In this document: positions 45,805 to 57,581 of the stretch, in pieces | Numbering within the stretch: the stretch's first letter is position 1 | Layout: every line of letters begins with the position of its first letter | Assembly (NCBI RefSeq): GCF_000213175.1 | Contig: NW_009799099.1 | Location: forward strand, 3,663,215 to 3,727,214 | Length of the DNA: 64,000 nt | Direction: 5' to 3' | From: Neurospora tetrasperma FGSC 2508 | Taxonomy: Eukaryota; Ascomycota; Sordariomycetes; Sordariales; Sordariaceae | The notes under the pieces: generated by a model | What the model saw: the letters and a program-made list of their open reading frames with translations, nothing else | Databases searched by the model: none | What the model was told of the DNA's origin: nothing | Position numbers and translations under genes: made by a program

Positions 45805-46632
45805 ATGCTTGCATTCATCTTCTTTCGCTTGGCTGAGCCTCTGTGCAGAGTTTTTATAGCTATATCTCTCTGGATCTTTTCCCAACTCTACGGCTTATCC
45901 GAAGCAATCCGCGACGCCATCATGAGCCGAGTACTATTCGATCACAGGGCCATGGCTGTCTCCCCCAAATCGCTCGCCTCAAAAGGCAAGAACTTTGGCT
46001 GGACCGAGAAGGTCAAAGAAAAGCAGGTCGAGCAATCCGAAGAGGAAGATCCCGCAGACAAGATGTGCCCCATCTGCCACGAAGAGATCGGCTCTCCCAG
46101 CTCAGAAGGCATCGTCGAGACGTGGAGTGTTCTGCCGTGCGGGCACATGTTTGGGAGCCACTGCATCAAGCACTACATCCAGATGGTGGCCTACGACCGA
46201 CCGCAATGCCCCATCTGCCGATACTCGCTCGTCCACGGCTGTGGACACCCCGTCCTGCCCGCCTTGTTCGTCACTGAGGGCCACAACGCCGCCAAGGTCA
46301 ACAAAGCGACGATCCGAGCCCTCGCCATGACATCCATGCAATACAACTGCGCATATTGTACGGAAATGATCGCTAGGGGGCATAGGGTGGTGGCTGCGAG
46401 ACACGGCAGAAAACGACAAGGCACATCGAAATGGAAGCTTTTGTTGAAGAAGATTTTCAGTTCACCACTAGCGATAGACAGGTGGAGCGATCTAGAGTCG
46501 GAGTACGTGATTGCTCGATTTCCTGAGACTCGATATGACAGTTGGAATGGCGCGAGGGATTATGAGTGGGAGTGGTGGTGGAATAAGCAGGCGTTGACAA
46601 CCTTGGCTTCCTCCACAAGGAAAACGGCCTGA
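45805..46632 (+). CDS. Membrane-anchored RING-finger protein, putative E3 ubiquitin ligase
   Basis: One exon, 275 residues. Residues 1-30 are strongly hydrophobic (FIFFRLAEPLCRVFIAISLW), a likely membrane anchor or signal-anchor. The RING domain spans about 88-139: CPIC (C88, C91), then LPCGHMFGSHCI and finally PQCPICR. In the usual spacing the fifth zinc ligand would be the residue three after the CGH histidine; here it is Gly, and a His sits next to the sixth-position Cys. A further cysteine pair (CAYC, about 188-191) follows, and the C-terminus is Trp-rich. The substrate is unknown. A bare RING with a shifted ligand may fold differently from canonical C3HC4/C3H2C3 domains. I see no reason to assign a specific ligase family. 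Confidence 0.85.
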   Translation: MLAFIFFRLAEPLCRVFIAISLWIFSQLYGLSEAIRDAIMSRVLFDHRAMAVSPKSLASKGKNFGWTEKVKEKQVEQSEEEDPADKMCPICHEEIGSPSSEGIVETWSVLPCGHMFGSHCIKHYIQMVAYDRPQCPICRYSLVHGCGHPVLPALFVTEGHNAAKVNKATIRALAMTSMQYNCAYCTEMIARGHRVVAARHGRKRQGTSKWKLLLKKIFSSPLAIDRWSDLESEYVIARFPETRYDSWNGARDYEWEWWWNKQALTTLASSTRKTA

Positions 46633-47177
46633 ACCTGTCTTGTGTGGAAGATGGTCTGCTACAGAGGGGAAGAAGTGAAAGTTCGGATGTTCATTCAGGG
46701 ACCTCATACCTTGTCCTGGGATGGAGTACTAATTACTATCCTTTCATCTTTCTTTATACACAGGCGTCGGTATCGGGGAGATTGCGGGTGAACTTGTCTT
46801 GTCTTCCGTTGAGATGGAAGTGGTCAGTTAGACGATTCAGATGAGAGCGGCTGGGGGATTGTACATTTAGAGTCAACTTGAAGATAGTGGTGACGTTGTC
46901 GCGGGCAGGTACAAATGGAGCCTTGGTTGGATTTTACAGGGGTACTATAGGCGGTAACCCCGCGCTAGCAGGGCTCTTGGTGATCAACCTAGTGTAGTGG
47001 AAATCCCCACCTTCCGTCAATGGCGGCATCTTAACATACACAGTACTTCAACCTTTTCTTCATCAATTTACGCGACGCGCCCGAAATTTGCTGCTTAGTT
47101 TACTTTGTCAAATGTTATCATTTGAACATATTTCCAAGCATTGAGTTAAATTGACTTGGTTATCGAGTGTCGGAAAG
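46633..47177. other. Spacer between the RING gene and HUS1
   Basis: 545 bp with the RING 3' UTR and the HUS1 promoter. The last 130 bp before the HUS1 start are AT-rich. No other gene is seen. Confidence 0.6.
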
Positions 47178-48497
47178 ATGCGCTTCAAAACAGAACTCAG
47201 AAACATCCGTACCTTTTCGAGTGAGTCCCTGTCCCAAGTCCCCTGCCTCCACATCTTTTCACTTCACCACATATTCGCCTGGTTCTAACGTAGGTTTCCC
47301 AATATCAGAACTTGTAGCCGCCCTCAACACTTTAGAAAAGATCGCCTGGGTTCGGCTCGATGATGATACAGTCAGGTTTACCGTCATCCCCGACACCGGG
47401 TCGCAGGTGTGGGCCTCCCTCTCCGTCGACACCATCTTCGACAGCTACCACATCCAATCCAACGAAGCCAACAACACCATCAACCTGGAGCTTCCCCTCG
47501 GCCCGCTCCAACGAGCTCTCAAATCCGCCCTCAACAGCAACCACGCTAGCTTGCGTCTCACCAAGCGCGACGGCATCCCCATGCTTTCCATGACCATCCA
47601 CACCATGACCAAGGACGCTCCATCCGCCGCCCGTCGAAACAAGAATAACAGCAGCAACAACAACAACAACAACAACAACAACAACGACGACCAAATGGGC
47701 AGCTACAATGACGACAATGACCCTTTCGCCGAAAACTCCCTCTACCCACAAGAATCGCTCGAACTAACCATGAAACGCGAGCGCGAAAAGGTCATCACGC
47801 AAGACATCCCCGTGCGGGTCCTGCACCCGGACACAGTCGAGACCATCATGCAGCCGAAAGTGCGGGAGCCAGACGTGCACATCATGTTTCCTCCCTTGTT
47901 ACAACTCAAGGCGATTTCGGACCGGTTCACCAAGCTAGCCATCACTACAGCTGCCTCCTCTTCGTCCTCTAGTAGACGCGAAGCACAGAACCCCAAACTA
48001 GAACTCTCAGCCAACATGCACGGCTCTTTGCGTCTCCGGTTAATAGCCGATACCCTGGACATTACGAGTGTCTGGGACAGCTGTCTTGAGAATCCCGAAC
48101 TGGACCCGGCGGTGCTGACGATACCGATTGAGGAGCATCCGAGCACGAAATACAGGGAGGCCGGGCCGGATAAGTGGGCGACGGTCAGGGTGGATGGGAA
48201 GGATTGGTCAAGGGTGTTGAGTGTGGGCAGGCTGGAGGCGAGCAGGGTGATTGCGTGCTTTACGCACGAGCATGCGCTCATATTGTATGTCTATGTAAGG
48301 AGGGCGGATGATGATTATCCGGGGGTGGGGGCCGGAAGGGGAGGGGATGATGGAGATGATGTTGTTACTGTGGGTTTTTTTTTTCTTTTCTTTTCTTTTT
48401 TTTCCTTCTCCTTTTTGTCTCCATCTCTCCGGAATCTGGACTGTTACTAACGTGTTCACCGTGATGACAGTACTACGTTTCATCTATCAACACGTAA
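47178..48497 (+). CDS. hus1: HUS1, 9-1-1 DNA-damage checkpoint clamp subunit
   Basis: Three exons: 47178-47220, 47294-48369 and 48471-48497, giving 381 residues. Hus1 forms the Rad9-Hus1-Rad1 clamp loaded at damaged DNA to activate ATR signalling. The start MRFKTELRNIRTFS matches fungal Hus1 N-termini. The body shows the PCNA-like fold: KIAWVRLDDDTVRF, IQSNEANNTINLELPLGPLQRALKSA, LRLTKRDGIPMLSMTIHT, and later LHPDTVETIMQPKV. A polyAsn run (about ten N) is inserted near residue 165. The final intron is the least certain part. I use the donor GTGGGT at 48370 with TACTAAC and GATGACAG, giving DDVVTYYVSSINT. A GTAAGG donor at about 48296 would give a shorter tail. The intron has an unusually long pyrimidine tract right after its donor. 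Confidence 0.9.
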
Positions 48498-48964
48498 TCC
48501 TTTCAGAAAAAGGTCTACTTGTTATTATTATACCTGACTGAAGATTTGGTTTTCACATGGCGTTATGGAAGGGATACGGGAAGGGACACAGGCAGGCTAT
48601 ACGAGGCTTGCCATCTTGAGGTTACAAGCCTGGAGTTGCAATAGAGGACAGTCGCACGATTCACTGCGTCATGCACGATGCTATGCATATAAATGGAGAA
48701 CAAACGTAGGCATTCAAGAAGAAGAAAAACCAATGATCCTCAAATAGGTAAATAGAGAGTCAGGAGTCACAATCATGACCAGCTATTTACTTATTACATA
48801 TCTTCTTGGGCTGCAGTCAATTGAGCATGCTACTACTTGCCCCTTCACATCTCATCCCCATCTCCTCGGACCTTGTCCACCACCACCAAGCTGCCCCTCC
48901 ACGCCAGCCAGCAGCTTTTCAATTGCTATCGATATAACCCACCTCACCACCCCTCATCTCCCGT
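48498..48964. other. Spacer between HUS1 and the tRNA-like gene
   Basis: 467 bp. It contains the HUS1 3' UTR and then C-rich DNA next to the tRNA-like gene. No ORF is supported. Confidence 0.55.
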
Positions 48965-49071
48965 GGTCCGTTGGTGTAATGGGTAACACACTCGGGAGTA
49001 ATGCGAGAAAGCTCTTCGTGAGCTATTACCAAGTAAACTGCAAGTTACCGGTTCGACTCCGGTGCGGGCCA
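48965..49071 (+). tRNA. tRNA-like Pol III gene with non-canonical central part (intron or large variable arm); identity unresolved
   Basis: The ends are tRNA-like. A 7-bp acceptor stem pairs 48965-48971 (GGTCCGT) with 49064-49070 (GCGGGCC, two G-U pairs), followed by discriminator A49071. A D-arm has GTGT/ACAC and an 8-nt loop (48974-48989), and a perfect T-arm has 5 bp (ACCGG/CCGGT, 49047-49063) and loop TTCGACT. The A box (TGGTGTAATGG) and B box (GGTTCGACTCC) are intact, and a 9-T terminator follows. The middle (48990-49046, 57 nt) is about 30 nt too long and gives no anticodon arm with U33. It can fold as nested GTAAT/ATTAC and AGCTC/GAGCT stems, or pair CTCG with CGAG. A spliced tRNA (Arg-like ends), a long-variable-arm tRNA or a tRNA-derived RNA are all possible. 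Confidence 0.65.
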
Positions 49072-49072
49072 C

Positions 49073-49081
49073 TTTTTTTTT
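49073..49081 (+). terminator. RNA polymerase III T-run terminator
   Basis: Nine T bases start two nucleotides after the tRNA-like acceptor stem, as expected for Pol III termination. Confidence 0.8.
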
Positions 49082-49648
49082 CTTCTTCCTTTTTTTCTTT
49101 CTAAAGTTTTCTGTGTTAAATTTTATGTTGGCATGTGTGTGTACGTGTCATGTTAACGAATACTCCTTTCGTTTGGAACGTATCTAAATGCGAATGACGG
49201 AGTGTCTGCGACTTGGCTCGCTTGCGTTCTGATGTAAACAAAACCCCTTTCTGACTGACCACTTAGTCCAACTACCCCTTGTATGCCAAGACCCGCCCAC
49301 CATCTCGACCTCGAATCGTGATCTCGACCGAACATCATCAAACTTGTACGGGAATTAGTCAATTGCATAGCTGGAGCTGAGAGACCGAAATTGACAATAC
49401 AGGTGTGGGATGTACGCAAAGAAGTAGACAATTGGCTTCAGGAATACAGATTGCATTTCTCCATCCTCGACTTCAAAAAACCGTAGAAAACTACCAACTT
49501 GCACTTTATCATCCCCCTTTCGCCGTTCATTACGTACATACATACATACACTCTGTATTAGAAACAGTCCAATCCAATCTCACAAGACCCAACCTTTATA
49601 CACACCGACTCATTCCCTCATCCCTTAACTCATTCACCCCGGGCCCCT
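49082..49648. other. Spacer between the tRNA-like gene and the SEC16 3' end
   Basis: 567 bp with the SEC16 3' UTR. A short CATA tetranucleotide run lies near 49535-49551. No gene is seen. Confidence 0.55.
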
Positions 49649-52600
49649 TTACTTCTGCATAACATCCACATACCTAGCCGCCTTCCTCGGCTTCTTGGCC
49701 TCTCCCCTCTTCCTCGGTACCGCGGCCCCCAACAAATCATCAATACTACTCGTCGCGCTCAACGGCTTACTAGTACCAGCAGGGGGCGCGCTCGTGCTCG
49801 TCGAGGCCGGGCGCTGCATCGCTGCCGGACCCATGCCAGGGGACAGCAAGCCCGCACTAGGGGGCCCGTTACTTCCACTGGGACTCAGCGGTCCAACAGC
49901 GCTAGGTGGGCCAGAGCCAACGTTATTCTCCGACGCCGAAGGCATGAGCGCCGCCGGTCTAGGCGGACCAGTAGGTGGGGCGCTGGCGCGGCCGGGGGTG
50001 TTGGGCGCGCTGCCGCCGCCCACGCCCATGCCCATGGGAGGAGCAGGGCTGGAGGCGGATGAGCGGGGGATGCCGCCCTTGGGCGGTGGCGGCGTGGATT
50101 TCTTGGCGGCTTGGTCTTCGGGACTGGCGTTCTTGTTGATCCAGCGCTTTTGCTCGGGGTCGTAGTAGAACGAGTTCGCCTCGCCGAGCTTGGCACGGAT
50201 GGGCTTGCCGGGGCTGCTTCCGGCGGCGGCGTTGGCATCGGCGGCGGCAGCCTCCTTCTTTGCGAACCAGCTGGTGAAGCCCCAACCCTTCTTGGCGGCT
50301 TTGGCTTCTGCGGCGCGTTTGGCTGGGAGTGATGTTAGTGATACGTGGGGGTTGAAAATGCTATGTAGGTGGGACTAATGGTACTAACCTTCTTCTTCGG
50401 CGATCCGACGGACCATTTCCTCGTTCTCCCGGTCAATTTCAGCCTTGGACTTGCCGGCAGGCTTCGGCGCCGCGGGGAAATCATCGTCATCGTCATCGTA
50501 TATAGGGCCCTTCTTCTTCGGCTTGGGCTTTTCTTCCTCAGATTCATCGTCATCTTTCGAAGGTGGGGTGTCGGGTTCGTAAGAAGGCGGCTCATAGCTA
50601 TATGGCTGGAATGAAGGGGGCTCAAAGGTGTTGACACCTTCGCCACCCTGGTTAGAGTCACCATTCTCCTTGGAGGCGCCCTCCTCCTCGTCATTGATCG
50701 CCGGCGCCTCGTAAGGGGTGAATGACGGAGGCTCATATCCGTACGACGGCGGCTGGTAGCCAGTTGACGGGGCCGAAGGGGGTTCGTTAGAGGGCTTATC
50801 ATTTGCCGAGACGTTGTTTTGTGGAGTGAAGGGTTGATAACCAGAAGTAGTAGCCGCTGGGGATGTCAAACTTTGCTGAGGCTGCATGTTATGCAGAGAG
50901 TAGGATGATTCCTGTGGCGTCGTGCCGTAAGGTGTATATGGCTGAGCAGGCGAAGATGTACGGTTGGGAGCATAGCTGCTGTGCGAATAACCCCGCTGAG
51001 AGTCCAAAGACTGACGCGGAAGCTCAACTGAACTTCTGCTGTACTCGCCTGAGGCCCGTTCCATTGATGAGCGAGGCGCATATGGAGAGTTTGTCTCATA
51101 GGGGTTATAGTTCGGAGTCGATGGTTGAGGAGCGCCTGGTGCGTAGCGTGAAGCCGTCCGTGTAGGAGGAGGAGGAGAGAACATATTAGGACCGTTCGTC
51201 ACGGGAGCACTAGGCATGCCATAGCTGGGGATGGTCGCGCCAAAGGTCTCAAGATTGTTGACAGAGGGCGAGCGACTGATAGTCGGGGTTCCTCCGGCGA
51301 TTCGTGCAAAGGGACCAGATTCTCCCGCAGCGTCAGGTGAGCCCTTACTGCCATCCTCGTTGTCATCTCCAGCGACAAACTTGTTGAACCGATTCCACAT
51401 GGAATCAGATACCTTATTCATGCTAGGCTTCGGGATCCACGAGTTTGATTCCTCCTTGGGTGCCTGCTTCAATCGCTTCATCAAGTCATCGACATAGGCC
51501 TCAAGGATGGGATGGTAATAAGGAGAGCGCTTCGTCTGCGCGGTGATCGCAGCCGTGATAGCCTCGCAGTATTGAAGGGCCTTGTCTCTAAAGCCATACT
51601 CGGCCAGGGCGTATGCGTGCTGAAGCTTGTACGCTGCCAAGTGAGGATTGCTGACGGGCACGGTACCACCAGCAAGGCTCTGGCCGTACTCATAAACCTC
51701 GCTCAACAAAAGTGGCTCAATCTCCTTTGCGAAATGGTCCGCCTGCCGCCTATGGTCAGACCCAACAAGAACGAAGTTAGAGTTCGGGTTGTCCAAGCCA
51801 CCGAAGATGGTTTGACTTCTGGCAAACAAGAAGCAAATATGAGCCGCCTCGGCTCTTCCATAGCCTGATAGCAAATTGCCCAAAACGTTGATGGCTCGGG
51901 CATCATCAGCAGTCCTGTTGCTGAGGATCAGGGAGAGGGTTTCGCGCCACTTATCAAGACCACCCATGGCGTCCTTGGAGGGACCAGAAGAGGAATTTTT
52001 GGCCACTAGCTGAAGACCAGCACGGGCATGGGCGGGCACCAGCTCGTCCACGCTTTCTTCGTGGTTGCCAGAGAGGACATCATAAAAAGCAGCAAGCGAC
52101 TCATTGTTATGACCGGTGGAATTTACCTCGTTCTTCACAAATTCTTGAGCGACCCGCTTATAGAGGTCAGGGTTAAGGGCGTTGGCCAGCAGGAAGGCAT
52201 GGCCCCAAAGCCGCTTATCGACCGCAGCCCACACGGCCTTCTCATTGTCGCCACTGATGAGGTGGTTGCGGATCTGCTCAACAGCGGAAGAATCAACCGA
52301 GTCGGCTTGTAGTGAAGTCATGGCAGAATTGCCCAATCCTGATGGGTTCAGAGCATTTGCGAACTCAGGCTGACCACCAATGGTTGAAGCCTCCGGGTAC
52401 AGGATTTCGCGCACAGCTTGGTTAACGGTCGGGTTTCCTTCCAACACGCCATCATGCTCGACGAAGACCCTCAGAATCTTCCAAAGCAAGAGTCTCTCTG
52501 TTGTCCGCTTGTCATCGTGAGACGGGTTGAGTTGATGAGACAGGTTATGTGGCACAGTCCTCTCCAGCATCTCAATTCCGTTTATTAACCAGGCAATGGT

Positions 52601-55600
52601 CTCCTTCTTCTTCGACTTCCCCTTTAGAGGCCCAGGAAATTTGGCCAAGCGCTCCTCCATTGGCTCTATGTCCTTCATGCTCTTGACCTTGACTTCTCCT
52701 GGGCTACGAATAACCATGGGGGCCGTTTGGCCCATGCCATATCGTGGCACGTTCTTGGGGAACATGGTTACCAGAGCCCCACCTACGCCCCAGGAAATGA
52801 GAGGAACACCACGCCATCTCTGTAGGGGATCATGTTCTCTACCATCTGTCGGGGGAACTAGGTTGAAATTCTGAGTGTTACCACGCGGCCGCGAGGTAGT
52901 CGTAGAAATGGGAGGGAAAGTGGAGCTGGGTTGCATAGTGATGGGAGAATACAACGCAGCCCGCGGCGAAGTCGCGTCAGTGACCGACGAAGGACGAGGG
53001 ATCGGTTCAATAGGCTTTGCATTTCTGTTTCCGTAGAGGGCACCAGGGGATTGAGTCTGCGATCGAGGCGGTGGCGCGAATTCGTGAGATGGAGCACTAG
53101 CCGCAGGTTGATAGCTGTATGCCGCCCTCTGAGGGGACGTCACCGGCTGCACAGTTAGAGACTGCGGAGGCGGTGTCCTTCTAGAGCGGTGAGGCACAGC
53201 GCCATGTCTTGACGCCGTAGGAGAGGTCTGGTGGGATGCCGGGACTTGGTTGGGGGATACCATACCCTGCATGGGGCCTTCTTCTTCCACCTCCTGAGTC
53301 GGAGGTAGAGAAGGCACTCTCTGCAGTCGCAAGTCGTACAACGAGTTGCTGCTCCGCTTTTCCGCCAGGCCACTTTCTGCATGGCTAGAAATAAGAGGTC
53401 TGGATTCGAAATGTGCTAGCGGACTTGAGGTACGGGGTTGATGCGGCAAAACCGGTGGTAGAACCGGTGGCACCGAAGTAGTCGGAGTATAACCCGAACT
53501 CGTTGGCCGAGAAGCTGGCGGGGCGGGAGAGTAACGGCTTGCCGCAGCAGGTGGGACGGGAGTGCTGAGCTGTGACCCACTGGAAGGCGCTGGAGAATAA
53601 CGACTTGAAGCCGGGGCAGGAACAGCGGGAGCAAGGCTCGTAGTGCTGGACTGTATCGAAGCGTAAGGGTTGACACGTGGCAGCGCAACCAAGTTGGGAA
53701 TCTCCGCATGCTGGGTAAAGGAAGAGTTGGGAACAGATCCCATGGCAGACGGCATTCCAGGTACTGGTGGCTGCGAGGCGATAGAAGGTGGGCCAGCCGA
53801 GGGCGGTGGGCCGTATGGGCTAGACTGTGCCGGCGATGCGGTACCCATTGTATTTCGAGAAGCTGGGCGCGCCTTTGTGACTACAGGAAGCTCCTCAAAG
53901 AACTTCTCCTTCGGCTTGGCTTCACCACGAGGCGGTGGTGGCTTGACACCAGGCTGAGATGAGTGTGGAACAGAGGTGGGAGGTGGAGGAGGCAGGTGAG
54001 TAGCGCTTTTGGAAGGCGGTGGAGCGGCCGGTGCTGTCACAGGTGTGTTAAGAGTTGCCGTACTTGGGCGCTTCTTGACCTTGACTACCTCCATAGGAAG
54101 GTCGTACGGTGACTGGTAGCCGCCCTTCTTGTCGACGAAGCTTTGGGCTTTCCTCTCAATCTGTGGCGGAGGGACTGCGCCGTATCCAAATCTCCCGCTT
54201 GGAGGGGGAGCCGAGACAGGGGCGCCAAAGGGCGTAACAGACGGCGTCTGCGCAACCGTGCTGGGTGCGGCAGGGAAGTAAGGATTTGACGGCGCCGAAG
54301 TTAGGGGTGGTGCAGTCGGGGCATAGGGATTTGAGGCTCCGGTCAGGCTTGGAGTTTGGGTCTGAGGCATGTACCGGGTGGTAGGGGTTGTCGTGGTGTT
54401 GGAGCCAGCTACGCTAGGCGCTCTGGGCTGGGTTGTTTCCTCCATTGTTGGGAACTCTTCCGAATCGTCGAGAAAGCCCTCGTCATCACTCCCAAAGAAC
54501 GCAGCCGGATCAATCTCCTTCTCCTTGATCTCATTCGACGCCTCCGTGGAATCGTCAAGAAGCGATAGGGTGTCCTCTTCATCGTCAGCAAACAACTCCT
54601 TCCACTTGGCCTCAACATCTTCGCCTGCTGGCTTCTGTTCCTCGTGACCTTCACCTGTGTTCAGATCTGTACTCGTTGTCTCAGGATGGTCGTGGGTTTG
54701 CGTCTCTACCGTGGCATCGGCCTCTTCCTCGGGCTGCTCTTCCACTGGTGCGAAGCTTGGCTGGACGGAGCCCATGTCCATAGCGCCCAGTACTTGCATA
54801 GTCGACTTGCGTTCAAGCGGCTGCGCCTCAAATTCAGTTTGATTAACGCTCCCTTGCTGAACCTGGCTGAAAAAGTCGTCCTCATCATGGACATCCTCTC
54901 CCCCGAATAGGTCCTTTGTATCTTCCCGCTCGGCTGTCGTGTTTCCATCATGTGCGATCAGAGGAACACCTTCTTCGAAACGGGCGTCAAGCGCCTCAGT
55001 GGCCTTAGCACCTAGGTCACCACCCATGTACTGCTGAGAATTGTTCTCGTCTTGGGCGCCAAACTGATCAAATCCATCGTTCTGTGCCTCAGACAACTGG
55101 CTGAAGAACCCATCATCGCCCTGTACCTCGACCTCATCGTCATCACCGAGGAAATTCGCAACCTGGGGCTGGACAATTGGTGACTGCTCCAAATGAGGCT
55201 CGGTTTGAGGTTGCTGCTGCTGCTGTACCTGCTGTACCTGCTGATTTTCTTGCTGCTTTTCCTGCTGTTGCTCGTGCTGTTCTAGAGGAGGAACAGGAGG
55301 GAAGGAGTTGGTTCGGTCGCTCGATGGCAAGAACTTGAAGGGATCCGTATCCGCTCGCGCGAGGTTCCACTCAGGATCTCCGTCATCGCTCCAGCTCGGC
55401 TCATGGGGAATAGTTCGAGTGAAGGACATAGTACTCGTGTGCTTGGAAGCGACATCCGATGGTTCGTCTGTATCGGCCTTTTCTGTAGTAGTAGCATCGG
55501 TAGGCTCAGCATGTTCGGGGACGAGGTCGGCGGTGGCAGCGTCTTTTGGGACCGCCTCGGTAGCTTGCGCGTTCTCTACGATGGGCTCGGGAGCTTCGTC

Positions 55601-55966
55601 CGTCTGAGTGGGAGCTGGCTCGACAGCTTCAGCATCTTCTGTAGTTACATGTGCGGTCTCGGTCTGTTCGGTAGCGGTATCGGGGGTGTTGGTATCAGTT
55701 TCACTGGTTATTTGGCTCGTAGCTTGCGCATCAGTCGCGGGTAGTGTCGTATGATTGCCTGTTCCATAGTCGGGAAACCAGGAGTCAGAGGCGCCATTCT
55801 GGGCGGGCACGTCCTCTTCTCCTCCATCAATTCCCCAGAAGTCGGAGCCATCTTGGGCTACACGGTTCGCATGATCTGTTGTGTCGGCGACGGTGTTATC
55901 AGTCGGCAAGGGGGCCGGGAGGTCGGCGGCCGATTTTGGCATGAATGCCGGGTTCCATGAAGCCAT
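49649..55966 (-). CDS. sec16: SEC16, COPII coat assembly scaffold at ER exit sites
   Basis: Two exons: 55966-50389 and 50322-49649, with a 66-bp intron (GTTAGT...CTAAC...TCCCAG, phase 1), giving 2083 residues. Sec16 organises ER exit sites and binds Sec23, Sec24, Sec13 and Sec31. The N-terminal half is long, acidic and Pro/Gln-rich, with WFPDYG- and WGID-type short motifs. About residues 1035-1500 form the conserved central ACE1/Sec13-interacting domain: [74 protein letters not shown], and [23 protein letters not shown]. The C-terminal region has [11 protein letters not shown] repeats. Exon 2 encodes a conserved end with [14 protein letters not shown] and [18 protein letters not shown], then a Pro-rich tail. 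It is divergent from the NEO1-type flippase. Confidence 0.95.
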
Positions 55967-57581
55967 GGCGGGCGATTAGATGGCGCGATACAGCTGGGGA
56001 CGCTGTATGGGCGCGCAAAAACACGAAAAAGAAAGAATTACTGTATATAATAAGTAAGATTAGTACATGAAGAAGGGAAGAGAAGGTGGGAATATTTGAA
56101 GATGGAGAAAGGGTAGTATTTGTGGTTGGCCAGGAGCTAGCTACAAACAGTAGAAGTGGGAAGTCCAGGATGGGGCGAAACTCGACGGGATCGCTTGATC
56201 GCGTAACGAACCGAACGGCGATTGGCGACGGGATTGAATGGGGAGCGGACCCGGGCTGCCCTGTTGAGGAGCCTCAGAGGACTGCGGACAAGACGACCCC
56301 TGTTCAGCAGGCCCAGAGTGCGCAATTGTCGAATGGGAATAGGGGCAAGCAAAAGGGACGACTAACTTGTACAAGTAGGTTCAACAGCAGATCATGGCTG
56401 TCAACATGAGCAAGAAGGTCTAACGCCGGCTAAATTTCGTCAATGACAGGAAAGAGGGCAATGCTGTCGTCCTGTTTGTTACTACAGATCTGGGAAACGT
56501 TGGGATGGAATGGTCGATCACACGTGGGAAAGGATCATAGTATGAGACTGCGCAACTGCAGAACAATGGAAGGCCAAGTTCAGTTGTTGCAACTTGTCAA
56601 GATCCAAGACTGTGACGCTGGAGGCGCACCGGGAGCGGCCGTCGGAAGATTCCTAGGAAAATCCGCGGAAATCAAGACACAGAGGTTGCAGAAGGTTGAC
56701 TGCTGCCCTGTCTACACAACAGTACCTACCTAGGTAGTACATTTAGGCGGTCTGATATGTGGATGGCGGGGAATGCGCGGGGATCTCTAACAAAAAACGT
56801 TACAACAGCTGTCCTTGTTACATGGATGGGGAAGCTTAGTATAGCTTATCGGCCTGTCCGAGTGTTGAGAATATACTCAGTTATTTAGGTGAATTCGCTT
56901 GATACCGGTAGGTACTGCTTTAACAGATAAGCGCGCTCAGTCCCCCCTCCAGCATCATCACAGCCACTGCACAAACCTAGACGCACCAGGAGGGGGCCTG
57001 TCATCGATGGGTACCTCTAGAGGTAGGTACGGTATGAAGTGGAGAGCAGGCCGCGCACACAGTCCGATCACTGCCACTTTACCACCAAGGGAATTTCAGT
57101 TGTTAGTTTCCGTTCCCCGTTTGTGACTTTCTTTCCGTCACATGCCATCGTCATCTCTCAGTTCCCTACCTAGTTGATGTGCCCGCGGACGACTTGATGA
57201 AAACATTGTACAAATCACTACCATGACTGGACTATCACTGTTTCCTACCCAGTAACTTGACACTATCTCGACTCCCCTTGCAGGCGCAGCACACCCCAGA
57301 AGCACGTAGCACCCAGCAGCAGACAGACGCACCTAGACTACCAACCACGGCCACTATGGGAAGGAGGAGTTGATCTCGACACCACGAGGACCCTCCCAAG
57401 TGACCCCTAACTCAACCCAAACAAACCAACCACAGATCCGAACGCAGTCGCGACCACAGCCCAAGCTACCCTTAGCTACAGTTAGGCCGCGACAGATCAG
57501 AAAAGAAAAAAAAAAAGAACAACACGACTCAAGAGCATACGCTATCTAGCTGTGGAGGAAAAGGGCTTCGCCCAATGCGGA
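55967..57581. promoter_or_regulatory. Divergent promoter, SEC16 / NEO1-type flippase
   Basis: 1.6 kb between divergent starts. It contains the SEC16 5' region, a TACC-rich palindromic stretch near 56723-56742, a perfect 14-bp palindrome (TACCTCTAGAGGTA, 57012-57025), and an A-rich leader just before the flippase start. No ORF is supported. Confidence 0.6.

Noticed and set aside
57552-57581. GTG-initiated extension of the flippase
   Set aside because: GTG starts are not expected in nuclear fungal genes; the ATG at 57582 is in frame and close by.
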